Assembly: GCA_964483245.1 (NCBI GenBank)
Contig: CAZABP010000006.1
Span: forward strand, 62,001-126,000
Reading direction: 5' to 3'
Length of the DNA: 64,000 nucleotides
Origin: CAZABP01 sp964483245
Lineage (GTDB): Bacteria; Planctomycetota; UBA1135; UBA2386
This document shows, piece after piece, positions 42,127-50,876 of the stretch (position 1 is its first letter; each line of letters starts with the position of its first letter). The notes under the pieces were generated by a model, which saw nothing but the letters and a program-made list of their open reading frames with translations, made no database searches and was not told the DNA's origin. The position numbers and the translations under genes are program-made.

Positions 42127-42573
42127 TCAACGGCGCGCCTCGACGACCCGTGCGTGGATCGCCCTGAGCTCGGGCAGGATCGCGCGGAAGCACTCGACGA
42201 GGTCCTGCACGCCGCGCACGGCTTTGGGAAAGGCGATCCCGTACACCCCCCATCTGCCTGGTTCCGGTGCGGAAATCGTCTGGGTCGCGAACGCACCGAC
42301 TTCCCACACGATGCCGGCACGCGAGCCATCCGGGGCGACCACGAAACCATCGCCGTACTCGCAACCCTCCGGATCGTCGTCGAATGCGCTGATCGCGCCG
42401 AAGCGCCACCCGTCCGTCAGCGTCTCCTCGAGGATCGGGAAGCCGTGGTACACCGGTGCGTCCGCAGGCCTGGCCAGGAACGCCGGCAACTTCGGATCCG
42501 CGGACGCGGCCGCAGGATCCATCAGCACCCGCTGGCCGGGTCTCCGTTGCGGCGGCTCGTCCACGTCCGTCAC
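42127..42573 (-). CDS. Uncharacterised 148-aa protein
   Basis: GTG 42573 overlaps the TGA of the aminopeptidase gene (GTGA), which decides the start. A soluble protein with the conserved-looking core FPILEETLTDGWRFGAISAFDDDPEGCEYGDGFVVAPDGSRAGIVWEVG. The 'APDGSRAGLVWEVG' phrase occurs in small uncharacterised proteins of Planctomycetota, some near immunity-type genes, but I cannot name the family. It may be an accessory rider on the aminopeptidase transcript. Confidence 0.65.
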   Translation of the reverse strand: MTDVDEPPQRRPGQRVLMDPAAASADPKLPAFLARPADAPVYHGFPILEETLTDGWRFGAISAFDDDPEGCEYGDGFVVAPDGSRAGIVWEVGAFATQTISAPEPGRWGVYGIAFPKAVRGVQDLVECFRAILPELRAIHARVVEARR

Positions 42574-44111
42574 ACCAGATCCAACAACGCCCCCGCCAAC
42601 CCCAACACCGGCGACCCGCTCGGCTGCCCCGCCATCGGGCCGTCCTTGTGCACGGCCGCCGCGCTGATGTCGAGGTGCACCCACGGCAGCGGCAGCGCGC
42701 CCTCCTTGTCGTGTTGCTCCAGCGCGGCCGCGCGCTCGAGGAAGCAGAACGGGAACTGGTGCCCGCGCGGCGTGTCGACCGACGGCTTGGTGTTGCACTG
42801 CGGCATCACGTCGTTGATCCCGCGTGCAGCGACCATCTCGTAGTCCTCACGCCGGATCGGCGAGTGTTCGAACGGATCGCCGAGCTGCTCGCCGGCCGCC
42901 TGCAGCAGTTGCGGCACGCGTTCGGTCGATGCGGCGCCGTTCGCCATGACGGCCGGATACGGCCCGTACGCCCGACCCACGTGACCGGTCAGCGTCGCGA
43001 GCGACGCGAGCAGCGGCAGGTTCGACGCCAGCGCCTCCTCGCGCAGCGCTGCCAGCAGATCCGCGAGCACCATGCGACCTTCGGCATCGGTGTTCCCGAT
43101 CACGAGCGGCACGCCGGCGCGCGAAGTCATGATCTCGTCGCTGACGTAGCTGTCCGGCCCGATGCTGTTGCGGACGAGACCGAGATACGCGGTCGCGCGC
43201 ACCTGCGGGCGCAGCGCAGCCAACACGGCGAAGAACCCCGCCACCGCGGCGGCGCCCCCCTTGTCCTTCGACATGCCGGCCATCGCGCCACCGACCTTCA
43301 GGTCGGCGCCGCCGGTGTCGTAGGTCACCCCCTTGCCGGCGAAGAACAGGCTGCGCCCGCCGCCGCCGTCGTAGCGCAGCTTGACGACGCGCGGATGGTG
43401 GCGCGCAACCGCGAGGCTCGCGCGCGCAACGGCCCCGAGCAACGGATACGAGCGCAGGATCTGGCGCGTGTCCCGCTCGACGGAGACCTGCACCTGGCTG
43501 CCGGCGAACTCCTTCTCGACCCACGCGGCGAACGGCTCCGGCGCCATGAACTCCGGATCGCCTGCCGTCAGATCACGCGTCAGCGCGAGACCATGGTTCA
43601 ACGCATTCGCGCGCCGGCCGAGCTCGCGATCGGCGCCATCCGCGGCGAGCGCGATTCCGTCCACGACTGCAGCCCCGCGCGCAGCGATCTGCGGATGCCG
43701 CCAACACGCCTGGAGTGCACCGAGCGCCGTGAGCAGCGGCGCCTGCGCATAGCGCGGTTGCGCATGCGGCGCCGCCATGACGACCGGGCGCCGCGCGCCG
43801 GCGGCGAGCGCACGCATCGTTCCCGCGAGCGCCGCTTCGCGATAGCGACGCACGTCGTTGGTCCAGTGCGCGAGGTCTCCAGTCGGCGCGAGCACGAGGC
43901 GCCCGCCCGGCGCGGCTTCGCAGGCGACGATCGAAGGACTCCTGCCGTGCGGCGGATCGACGCGCGCGGCGACGTCGATCGCGATCCGCAGTTCCATCGG
44001 CAACGGCAGCGTGCCGAACGGCGGCTGGCCGACGAGCACGAGGGCATCCCCACCGGCCAGCGCATCGAGATTCGCGACGGTGAGCTGCGGCAACGACGAG
44101 CGCGAGGTCAT
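42570..44111 (-). CDS. Leucyl aminopeptidase (M17 family)
   Basis: A 513-aa cytoplasmic exopeptidase that removes N-terminal residues from peptides. The C-terminal M17 domain has the metal/catalytic Lys in FFAGKGVTYDTGGADLK and the signature NTDAEGRMVLADLL with the catalytic Arg, but DKGGAAAVAGFF is also well kept. Residues 1-180 form the N-terminal macro-like domain. I chose ATG 44111; a GTG at 44132 would add 7 residues. It is a candidate downstream partner of the secreted M36 peptidases in peptide use. Confidence 0.87.
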   Translation of the reverse strand: MTSRSSLPQLTVANLDALAGGDALVLVGQPPFGTLPLPMELRIAIDVAARVDPPHGRSPSIVACEAAPGGRLVLAPTGDLAHWTNDVRRYREAALAGTMRALAAGARRPVVMAAPHAQPRYAQAPLLTALGALQACWRHPQIAARGAAVVDGIALAADGADRELGRRANALNHGLALTRDLTAGDPEFMAPEPFAAWVEKEFAGSQVQVSVERDTRQILRSYPLLGAVARASLAVARHHPRVVKLRYDGGGGRSLFFAGKGVTYDTGGADLKVGGAMAGMSKDKGGAAAVAGFFAVLAALRPQVRATAYLGLVRNSIGPDSYVSDEIMTSRAGVPLVIGNTDAEGRMVLADLLAALREEALASNLPLLASLATLTGHVGRAYGPYPAVMANGAASTERVPQLLQAAGEQLGDPFEHSPIRREDYEMVAARGINDVMPQCNTKPSVDTPRGHQFPFCFLERAAALEQHDKEGALPLPWVHLDISAAAVHKDGPMAGQPSGSPVLGLAGALLDLV

Positions 44112-44345
44112 CGGCGCACTGTAGCCCGGCACCCGGTGCGGACCGAACGGCCGCGTCGGGCGGAAATGGAACCGTCCGACCGCAGCACGACGTTCCGCGC
44201 CCCTCGCGCCGACCTGGGCGTGAACGCGCTCGGGACTTCAGTCTGCCTGCCCGGTTGGGCGATCGTGGGAACGCGACTGCGGCAGAGCATGCAGGATTGC
44301 ATGCTTCGCATGCCGCCGAGGTGATCATCCGACGGGGGCCGTTCC
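44112..44345. other. Divergent intergenic region with short palindromes
   Basis: This 234-nt gap separates the leftward aminopeptidase gene from the rightward DUF3806 gene and should hold both promoters. The only structure I see is a cluster of GCATGC palindromes (44288-44313) that can pair with each other. No convincing sigma consensus is visible. Confidence 0.3.
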
Positions 44346-44777
44346 ATGACTGCGACCAGAAGCGCCGCGCTCTCCGCTGACGAGGCGGACGATCTCGAAT
44401 CGAAACGATCCTGGGTCCGTGGCCACTACGCGGAAGGATCGCAACACAAGTACGACACGCTCGCCGGCAAGCTCGCGCTGCTGGACGCGATTCTCGCCAA
44501 CGGCTGGGTCGCACCGCAGGAGACCGTCAAGCTGCAAGCCCTCGGCGTGACGTTCGGCGACGCACTCGCGCAGCAACTCGGCCTGCGCTGGGTCGCAGTC
44601 GAGGACGAGTACGGACGGGATCCCGCGCTGGTCCTCGAGGGCACGTCCCTCAGCCTGTTCCCGCTCACGATGATCTCCAAGCGGATCGAGAGCGGCGAAT
44701 CCGTAGACGTCCACGCGATGTTCGAATGGGCCTGCCAGTCCGTGCAGCGCGTGCGCGACGAGGCCGATCGGGCCTGA
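44346..44777 (+). CDS. DUF3806-type protein
   Basis: A 143-aa cytoplasmic protein. The core (LGVTFGDALAQQLGLRWVAVEDEYGRDPALVLEGTSLSLFPLTMISKRIESGESVDV) fits the DUF3806 family of unknown function. ATG 44346 follows a weak upstream GGGG and gives the full domain. It ends 4 nt before the convergent thioesterase stop. Confidence 0.72.
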   Translation: MTATRSAALSADEADDLESKRSWVRGHYAEGSQHKYDTLAGKLALLDAILANGWVAPQETVKLQALGVTFGDALAQQLGLRWVAVEDEYGRDPALVLEGTSLSLFPLTMISKRIESGESVDVHAMFEWACQSVQRVRDEADRA

Positions 44778-44781
44778 CGGG

Positions 44782-45177
44782 CTACAGGTACTCCGGCAAC
44801 CGCCGCACCCGCCCATCCTCCCCGACGCACGCGAGCCGCGTGCTCCCGGTCGCGATCCGCTTCCCATCCGCGACACGGTCGATCTCGTAACCCAGCGTGA
44901 TCGAGGCCGACCGCCGCTCGAGCACGCGCGTCGTCACGACCAGCTCGTCGTCGTACGTCGACGACGCGAGGTAGCTGACGTGCACCTCGACGACCTGCAG
45001 GAACACGCCGGACTCCTCCATCGAGCGATACGTCCGGCCGCGCGCGCGCAGCCATTCGGTGCGCGCCTCCTCGAACCAGTCGATGTAACTGCCGTGGTGC
45101 GAGACCCCCATCTGGTCGGTCTCGCAATAGCGCACGCGCAACCGGTGCGTGCCGACGTGGTCCGCGGGCCGGCTCAT
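44782..45177 (-). CDS. Hotdog-fold acyl-CoA thioesterase (YbgC/4HBT family)
   Basis: A 131-aa thioesterase. The signature RYCETDQMGVSHHGSYIDWFEEAR contains the catalytic Asp of the 4HBT hotdog family, followed by VEVHVSYLASSTYDDELVVTTRV. Members hydrolyse short-chain acyl-CoAs or 4-hydroxybenzoyl-CoA. ATG 45177 overlaps the TGA of the leucine-type dehydrogenase (ATGA). That coupling suggests it may act on acyl-CoAs from branched-chain amino acid breakdown (inference). Confidence 0.85.
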   Translation of the reverse strand: MSRPADHVGTHRLRVRYCETDQMGVSHHGSYIDWFEEARTEWLRARGRTYRSMEESGVFLQVVEVHVSYLASSTYDDELVVTTRVLERRSASITLGYEIDRVADGKRIATGSTRLACVGEDGRVRRLPEYL

Positions 45178-46226
45178 CGGGTGCGCGGGGGGAACCACGG
45201 CGCGCGGCCGCCGGCGATCCGTTCGCGCGCGCGCCGTTCGGCCAGCACCTCGGGGGGCGTGTTGGTCCGCCGACTCTCATCCAGCAGCTCGCCGACGCGC
45301 TCGCCGATCGCCGCGATCCGTTCCGCCGCCGGTGCGCGCCCCTCGATCTGCTGCCAGGCGCCGTGCACGAGCGCGCCGGCGTTGATCACGAAGTCCGGCG
45401 CATACAGGATCCCGCGCTCGAACAGCGCCTGCCCGTGTGCCGGCGCAGCCAGCACGTTGTTGGCGGAGCCGGCGATCGCGCGCGCCTGCAACTGCGGCAG
45501 CGAGCGGTCGTCGACGACGCCGCCGAGCGCACACGGGGCGAACACGTCGCACGGAGTCGCGATCGCTTCGACCGGATCGACCGCCTCGACGCCGAGCCTG
45601 GCCACGAGCTCGTCGACGACGTTGCGGCGCAGGTCGGCGACGACGACCTGGGCGCCGGCCTGCACGAGCTTCTCGACCAGCCGCAACCCGACGCCACCCA
45701 GCCCCTGGACCAACACGCGCGTCCCGGCGAGGCCGGGCCGGCCCAACCGCTGCGCGACCGCGGCGATCCCGGCCAGCACGCCGCCCGCGGTCAGATCCCC
45801 CGCCTCCCCGACCGGCCCGGACGGGAAGTGCGCGACGAACCGCGTCTCCTGCGCCATGACCGCGAGGTCCCCCGGCTCGGTCCCGACGTCCGGCCCGGTG
45901 CAGAACCGCCCGCCGAGCAGCTCGACATGTCGCGCCACGAGCCGGTAGGCCGCCTCGCGCTGCAGCTCGGGGGTCTGCACCAGGACCGCCTTGCCACCGC
46001 CACCCGGGATCCCGGCGCTGGCGCACTTCAGCGACATCGCTTCGGCCAGCCGCAGCGCGTCCGCGAGCGCCTCGTTCGGATCCGGATACGCCCAGCGCCG
46101 CACCCCGCCGAACGCCGGCCCCATACGCGTGCTGTGGATCGCGATCCACGCGGTCAGTCCGATCGCCGGCTCGCGCAGCAGCACGACCTGTTCGAACTCC
46201 CGGGCTGCGAGCTCTGCGACGTCCAT
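45174..46226 (-). CDS. Leucine/phenylalanine/valine dehydrogenase family protein
   Basis: A 350-aa NAD-dependent amino acid dehydrogenase that deaminates branched or aromatic amino acids to 2-oxo acids. The N-terminal substrate domain has STRMGPAFGGVRRW and the catalytic Lys in PGGGGKAVL. The Rossmann domain has VLVQGLGGVGLRLVEKLVQAG and FAPCALGGVVDD. ATG 46226 gives the family length; the open frame extends far upstream without homology. It is coupled to the thioesterase gene and diverges from a HEAT-repeat lipoprotein. Confidence 0.88.
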   Translation of the reverse strand: MDVAELAAREFEQVVLLREPAIGLTAWIAIHSTRMGPAFGGVRRWAYPDPNEALADALRLAEAMSLKCASAGIPGGGGKAVLVQTPELQREAAYRLVARHVELLGGRFCTGPDVGTEPGDLAVMAQETRFVAHFPSGPVGEAGDLTAGGVLAGIAAVAQRLGRPGLAGTRVLVQGLGGVGLRLVEKLVQAGAQVVVADLRRNVVDELVARLGVEAVDPVEAIATPCDVFAPCALGGVVDDRSLPQLQARAIAGSANNVLAAPAHGQALFERGILYAPDFVINAGALVHGAWQQIEGRAPAAERIAAIGERVGELLDESRRTNTPPEVLAERRARERIAGGRAPWFPPRTR

Positions 46227-46322
46227 CCGGTTCGACCGGGCCGACTGTACTGTGCGTCCCCCCCAATTCCCCGGGAAGGAATCGCGGCGAGCGCGATCCA
46301 ACCGGCCCCGATCGGAAGCCTG

Positions 46323-47261
46323 ATGAGAACGAGAACCGGCCTGATGCCGTCCGCCCTGCTCGTCCTGACCGCCTGCGCCGGCGCGCCGCAGCCGGCGGAG
46401 CCGGATCCAAAGCTGGAGGAGGACTTCCGCAAGCAGCGTGAGGCCGCCGCCGCGGCCGAGAAGCGCGAGACCTACGAGCTGGCGCTGATCCAGATCGATC
46501 AGGTCCTCGACAAGTTCGTGCAGGCGCTGGCCGAGTCCGGGATCTCGCGCGCCGATCTGCAGGCAGAGGGGCTCGCGCGCTTCCTGCGCGAGAACAGCAA
46601 GAAGTGGTACGACCAGCTGCTCGACTCGGCGATCGACGCGTCGATCCCGCGCAACCAGGCGATCGCAGTCGCCGTGCTCGGCTTCACCGGACAGCAGGAG
46701 GTGCGTGATCCGCTGTTGAACGCCCTGCGCTCGCCGGAGCCGGCCGTCGTCACCAACGCGGCGTTCGGCCTCGGCATGTTGATGGACCCGCGCACGCCGG
46801 TGGCGCCGCTCGCGGAGGTCGTCGAGGACAGCAAGCAGCCGATCGAGGCGCGGATCAGCGCGAGCAACGCGCTGATGCGGATCCAGGAGGTGCACTTCGA
46901 GCCGCAGAAGATCTACCCGGTCTGGGCACGCGTGCTCACGCCTGCGATCGGTGACGTGGACGGCCTGACCGTCGTGCATGCGCTGCGCGGGCTCGGCATG
47001 TCGCGTGACCCGCAGTACGCGCCGACCGTGCAGCGCTATCTGACGCACCCGGCACCGCTCGTGCGCGCGGCGGCGGCGGTCGCGCTCGGCCGGCTGGCGG
47101 CGGCCGATTCCTGGCAGCAGCTCCTGCCGTTGCTCGGCCCGGCCGAGATGAACCCCAATGTCCGCCTCGCGGCGCGCAAGGCGCTGGAGGCCCTCGCCGG
47201 CGGCGAGTCGCGCGGGTACGACGTCGCGGCGTGGCGCACGTTCTTCGAAAAGAACCGCTAG
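46323..47261 (+). CDS. HEAT-repeat lipoprotein
   Basis: A 312-aa predicted lipoprotein (ALLVLTACAG lipobox). Residues about 110-300 form HEAT-like helical repeats (NALRSPEPAVVTNAAFGLGML, RISASNALMRIQ, HPAPLVRAAAAVALGRLAAADSWQQLLPLLG, NVRLAARKALEALAGG). Such repeats form protein-binding scaffolds. A GGAAG ribosome binding site precedes ATG 46323. The 3' end overlaps the next gene by 31 nt. Confidence 0.8.
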   Translation: MRTRTGLMPSALLVLTACAGAPQPAEPDPKLEEDFRKQREAAAAAEKRETYELALIQIDQVLDKFVQALAESGISRADLQAEGLARFLRENSKKWYDQLLDSAIDASIPRNQAIAVAVLGFTGQQEVRDPLLNALRSPEPAVVTNAAFGLGMLMDPRTPVAPLAEVVEDSKQPIEARISASNALMRIQEVHFEPQKIYPVWARVLTPAIGDVDGLTVVHALRGLGMSRDPQYAPTVQRYLTHPAPLVRAAAAVALGRLAAADSWQQLLPLLGPAEMNPNVRLAARKALEALAGGESRGYDVAAWRTFFEKNR

Positions 47262-47878
47262 CCCTGGCGCTGGTGCTCTGCGCCTGCGGCGGCGAAACCG
47301 CGCCACCCGCGCCACCCGCGCCACCCGCCACCGTGCGCGCCGAGCTGCTGCAGCGGATGCACGGGATGCTGCAGGGGAAGCTCGACCGCACCGACCTCGA
47401 GCTGAGCTGCGCTGCCGACGGCACGACGCTGTCGATCCTGCGCATGCCGGAGCACCTGCGCGTCCGCGACGAGCCGGGCGGGCGCATGCGCCTGCGCATG
47501 CGCGACGAGACCTGGTGGCGGGATCCGGGTCAGCCGTTCCGCCGGATGACGCCCGCCGAGGAGCAGGAGCTGCGCGCGCTCGATGCGCTGGTCGCGGCCG
47601 TGCTGATGCAACCGCTCGCGCAGGCGAGCGGGATCACCCGTGGCGACGATGGCGCGCTGCGCTTCGATGCCGGCGGCGAAGCCTGGGAGCTCCGGCTCGC
47701 GGCTGACGGGCTGCCGGGCGAGCTGCGCGGCCCGCACGGCGGGACGCGGTTCGTGGAGTGGCAGGACAACGGGCTGACGGTGCTGCCGCGCCGCGTCGAG
47801 CAGGATGGGCGGAGCTGGGACGTGCAGATCCGGAGCTACGACCTGGTCGTGGATCCGAAAGCGTTCGAGCCGCGGTGA
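47231..47878 (+). CDS. Predicted lipoprotein of unknown function
   Basis: A 215-aa protein starting at GTG 47231 inside the HEAT gene. The lipobox LVLCACGG is followed by a Pro-Ala-Pro-Pro repeat linker (from a short GCCACCCGC DNA repeat at 47304-47330). The rest looks like a LolA-type beta domain (LRMRMRDETWWRDPGQPFRRM, RFVEWQDNGLTVLPRRVEQDG), similar in style to the domain in the anti-sigma-like protein at 577-1485. Function unknown. Confidence 0.65.
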   Translation: MAHVLRKEPLALALVLCACGGETAPPAPPAPPATVRAELLQRMHGMLQGKLDRTDLELSCAADGTTLSILRMPEHLRVRDEPGGRMRLRMRDETWWRDPGQPFRRMTPAEEQELRALDALVAAVLMQPLAQASGITRGDDGALRFDAGGEAWELRLAADGLPGELRGPHGGTRFVEWQDNGLTVLPRRVEQDGRSWDVQIRSYDLVVDPKAFEPR

Positions 47879-47952
47879 CGCTGCCCGCCCGCCCGGAAGC
47901 CCCAAGTTCGCAACGCCTGCCGCAGCCGCCGCCACCCCGCTAGCCTGCGCGC

Positions 47953-48939
47953 ATGCACCGACTGCCGCTGCTCCTCTCCACGCTGCTTCCCGCACTCCCG
48001 GCCCAGGAACCGGAAGGTGGCCCGCCCGGCGGTCAACCGCTGCCGCCGTGCACGGTGTACGCAGCATCCGGCCCGATGGCGGGGCAGGAGTTCGACGTAG
48101 CGGCGCGGATCGGCAATGGGCCGGGCGCGTTGCTGTTCGTGCACGAGCTGAACCGCAACACCGGCCCGGTCATCGGCGGGCTCGACCGGCTCGCCGTCGA
48201 GTTCGGGTGGACCGGGCTGCAGACGTTCACGGTGCTGCTGGCCGGCGATCGCAACGACGGCGAGGCGACGGTGAAGCGCAGCTCGGCCGCGATGGGGATG
48301 CACCGGCCGATGTTGGTCACCGTGGATGGCGCCGAGGGCCCTGGTGGCTACGCACTCGCGCGCAAGGGGACCCTGACGCTGGTCCTCGCCAACGAGGGCC
48401 GCGTGCACAAGTCGGTGACGCTGGTCGACACCGGCCGCAACGATCTACCGCGCCTGCGCGCGTTGCTCGAAGAAGTGACCGGCCCGGTGCCGACCGAGCC
48501 GGAGGCGCTGGCGCGCGCGATCGAACAACGCGCATCGCGCGATCCGGAGATCCTCCGCGCGCAGCTGCTCGACCTGCTCGTTGCGATGCAGCGCGACCGC
48601 GACCGCGCGCAGAACGCGGCGACGCGGCGCCCGAACGCGCGCATGCAGCGGGACGGTGCGCAGCCGGAGCCGGCCGCCGCCACCGAAGCCGAGGCCCGCC
48701 CGCGCGAAGGACGCGCACCCGAGGACGAGGAGCTGCGCACGCTGCTGCGCCGCGCGATCCAGCGCGCTGCCGACAAGACCGAGCTGGATGCGGTGTTCAC
48801 GGCGATCGAGACCCGGGCTGGCACGAGCGCCGCGCTGAAGGACCAGACGGTCGAGATGTTCAAGCTGATGCTGAGCCTGGAATACGGCAACGACGACGCC
48901 CGCGCGCGCGCACGCGCGTTCCTCGACCGCAACAAATGA
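47953..48939 (+). CDS. Secreted protein with a thioredoxin-like domain lacking the Cys pair
   Basis: A 328-aa exported protein (signal peptide ending PALPAQE). Residues about 35-165 have a redoxin-like pattern (GALLFVHELNRNTGPVIGGLDRLAVEF, QTFTVLLAGDRNDG, TLVLANEGRVHKSVTLVDT) but no CxxC. The C-terminal half is charged, helical and probably disordered. Its stop overlaps the start of the planctomycete-cytochrome gene (ATGA), placing it first in a three-gene secreted unit. The fold call is tentative. Confidence 0.6.
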   Translation: MHRLPLLLSTLLPALPAQEPEGGPPGGQPLPPCTVYAASGPMAGQEFDVAARIGNGPGALLFVHELNRNTGPVIGGLDRLAVEFGWTGLQTFTVLLAGDRNDGEATVKRSSAAMGMHRPMLVTVDGAEGPGGYALARKGTLTLVLANEGRVHKSVTLVDTGRNDLPRLRALLEEVTGPVPTEPEALARAIEQRASRDPEILRAQLLDLLVAMQRDRDRAQNAATRRPNARMQRDGAQPEPAAATEAEARPREGRAPEDEELRTLLRRAIQRAADKTELDAVFTAIETRAGTSAALKDQTVEMFKLMLSLEYGNDDARARARAFLDRNK

Positions 48940-50876
48940 GCGTCGCCGCCGCGCGCTGCTCATTGCTGCTGGTTGCACTGGCGCCGCTGCTGCCGGCGCA
49001 GTTCGAGCACGAGGTGCTGCCGTGGCTGCAGAAGCAGGGTTGCGCGTCCGCCTACTGCCACGGCAGTGCGAGCGGGCAGGGGGGCTTCAAGCTGTCGCTG
49101 TTCGGCAGCGATGCCGCCGCCGACTGGGAGACGATCGTGCTCGGGCACGAGGGACGCCGGCTCGACCTGCGTGAGCCGGAACAGAGCCTGCTGCTGCAGA
49201 AGCCGACGCTGGCATTGCGGCACGGCGGCGGCCGGCGCCTGCAGACCGACTCGGCGGCGTGGCGTGCGTTGCGTGCGTGGATCGATGCAGGCGCGGCGTA
49301 CCGGGACGAGCAGCCAGCGGCGCTCGCACGGCTCGAGCTGGTCGCAGCACCGCAGGGATTCCGCGCGCTCGCGTCGTTCGAGCGCGCCGGCGCTGCAGAG
49401 TCGCGCGACGTCACCGCGCTGGCGCTGTGGAACTCGACCGATCCGCGCGTTGCGACGGTCGGCGACGACGGGCAGGTCACGCAGCTCGGGGCGGGGATCA
49501 CCTGGATCACGGCGCGCTACGGCAACCTGACCGAGCGGGCCGAGGTCGTCGTTCCGTTCGCGGAGCCGCAGGCGCCGCCCGTGATCGCGCATCCCCTCGC
49601 CGCGGCGTGGCGCGCGCACCTGGCGCGGCTGGGTCTCGAAGCCCCACCGAAGGCCTCCTCGTGGCTCCTCGCGCGCCGCCTCCATTTGGACCTCGCCGGC
49701 CGCGTCCCGACCGAGCAGGAGCTCGCGGAGTTCCTCGCCGATCCGGATCCGGGGCGGACCGCCGACCGGCTGTTCGCACGGCCGGAGTTCGCCGAAGTCT
49801 GGGCGCGGCACTTCGCCGACTGGTTGGAACTGCCACCGCAGCTCCGCTCCCGCGTCGAGCTCTGGCTTGCGCAGCAGATTCCTGCGAATGAGCTCGTGCG
49901 CCGGCTGCTCGCGGGGCCGGCGTCGCCCAACCAGTTTGGGGACACCGGCAGCTGGCTCGCGCGGATCGGCGACCCGCGCGATCGCGCCGAGCTGGTGGCG
50001 CGCAGCCTGCTCGGGATCCGCGTCGGCTGTGCGCGCTGCCACGACCATCCGCTCGACCGCTGGCGCATGGACGAGCACCTCGCGTTCAGCGCCTGCTTCG
50101 CGAGTCCGCGCGCGGCACCCGAGGGCGCGATGACGCAGGGGGAGTTGTTCGCGCCGGACGGGTCGGTCGTGACTCCGCTGCTGCTGCCGCTGGGGAACCT
50201 CGATCGCGCGCCCGGCGACGACCGGCGCGCCGCGATCGCGGCGTTCGTCCTCGACGAGTCGCACGGGATGTTCGCGCGCAACCTCGCCAACCGGCTGCAC
50301 GCGACGCTGTTCGGCCGCGGTCTGGTCGAACCGGTCGACGACCACCGTGCCGGCAACCCCGCGGTCGACGAAGCGATGCTCGATGTGCTCGCCGACACGC
50401 TGCGCGCCGCGGACTGCGACCTGCGCGCCGGCCTGCGGCTGCTGGTGACGTCGGGGCTGTACGCCGCGAGCTCACGTCCGGGCGAAAACCCGCAGGACGC
50501 GCAGCAGGCGGAGCTGCTCGCGCGCCGCAGCGTGCGCGCGTTGACCCCCGAGCAGTGGTCCCGGGCCGTCGCCTGGATCGCCGGCGCCGAAGCCCCGGCG
50601 CCGCCCGGGTCCCCGCTGTCGCGCGAGCTCGCGCTGCTGAACGGCGAGCTGCTGCACCACCTGCTCGCGCGCGGAACCGTGCTCGATGCACCGGCCGACC
50701 TCGGCGGTGATGCCGGCGAACAGATCGACTGGCTGTACCGGACGATCCTGTCGCGGCCACCGACTGCGGCCGAACGCGCGCACGTGTCGTCCGCACTCGG
50801 AGAGCGGCGCCATGAAGACTGGCGCCGCCTCGCCTACGCTCTGCTGGCCGGACGCGAGTTCGGCATGGTGCGATGA
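48936..50876 (+). CDS. Planctomycete cytochrome C / DUF1549-DUF1553 (PSD1) protein with Ig-like domain
   Basis: A 646-aa exported protein. It has a signal peptide, then a PSCyt-type module at about residues 22-115 with C36-x4-C41-H42 (CASAYCH). A bacterial Ig-like segment follows at about 150-200 (NSTDPRVATVGDDGQVTQLGAGITWITARYG). DUF1549 has CARCHDHPLDRW, a true CxxCH haem-type motif, and a C-terminal DUF1553 follows. It is paired with a DUF1501 protein by ATGA overlap, the hallmark gene pair of Planctomycetota. Its function is unknown; links to polysaccharide breakdown have been proposed for the family. Confidence 0.9.
   Translation: MSVAAARCSLLLVALAPLLPAQFEHEVLPWLQKQGCASAYCHGSASGQGGFKLSLFGSDAAADWETIVLGHEGRRLDLREPEQSLLLQKPTLALRHGGGRRLQTDSAAWRALRAWIDAGAAYRDEQPAALARLELVAAPQGFRALASFERAGAAESRDVTALALWNSTDPRVATVGDDGQVTQLGAGITWITARYGNLTERAEVVVPFAEPQAPPVIAHPLAAAWRAHLARLGLEAPPKASSWLLARRLHLDLAGRVPTEQELAEFLADPDPGRTADRLFARPEFAEVWARHFADWLELPPQLRSRVELWLAQQIPANELVRRLLAGPASPNQFGDTGSWLARIGDPRDRAELVARSLLGIRVGCARCHDHPLDRWRMDEHLAFSACFASPRAAPEGAMTQGELFAPDGSVVTPLLLPLGNLDRAPGDDRRAAIAAFVLDESHGMFARNLANRLHATLFGRGLVEPVDDHRAGNPAVDEAMLDVLADTLRAADCDLRAGLRLLVTSGLYAASSRPGENPQDAQQAELLARRSVRALTPEQWSRAVAWIAGAEAPAPPGSPLSRELALLNGELLHHLLARGTVLDAPADLGGDAGEQIDWLYRTILSRPPTAAERAHVSSALGERRHEDWRRLAYALLAGREFGMVR

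Noticed and set aside
47304..47330. Second phase-variation tract (GCCACCCGC repeats in the lipoprotein gene)
   Set aside because: The unit is 9 nt, a multiple of three, so copy-number change only lengthens a Pro-Ala linker and does not shift the frame.
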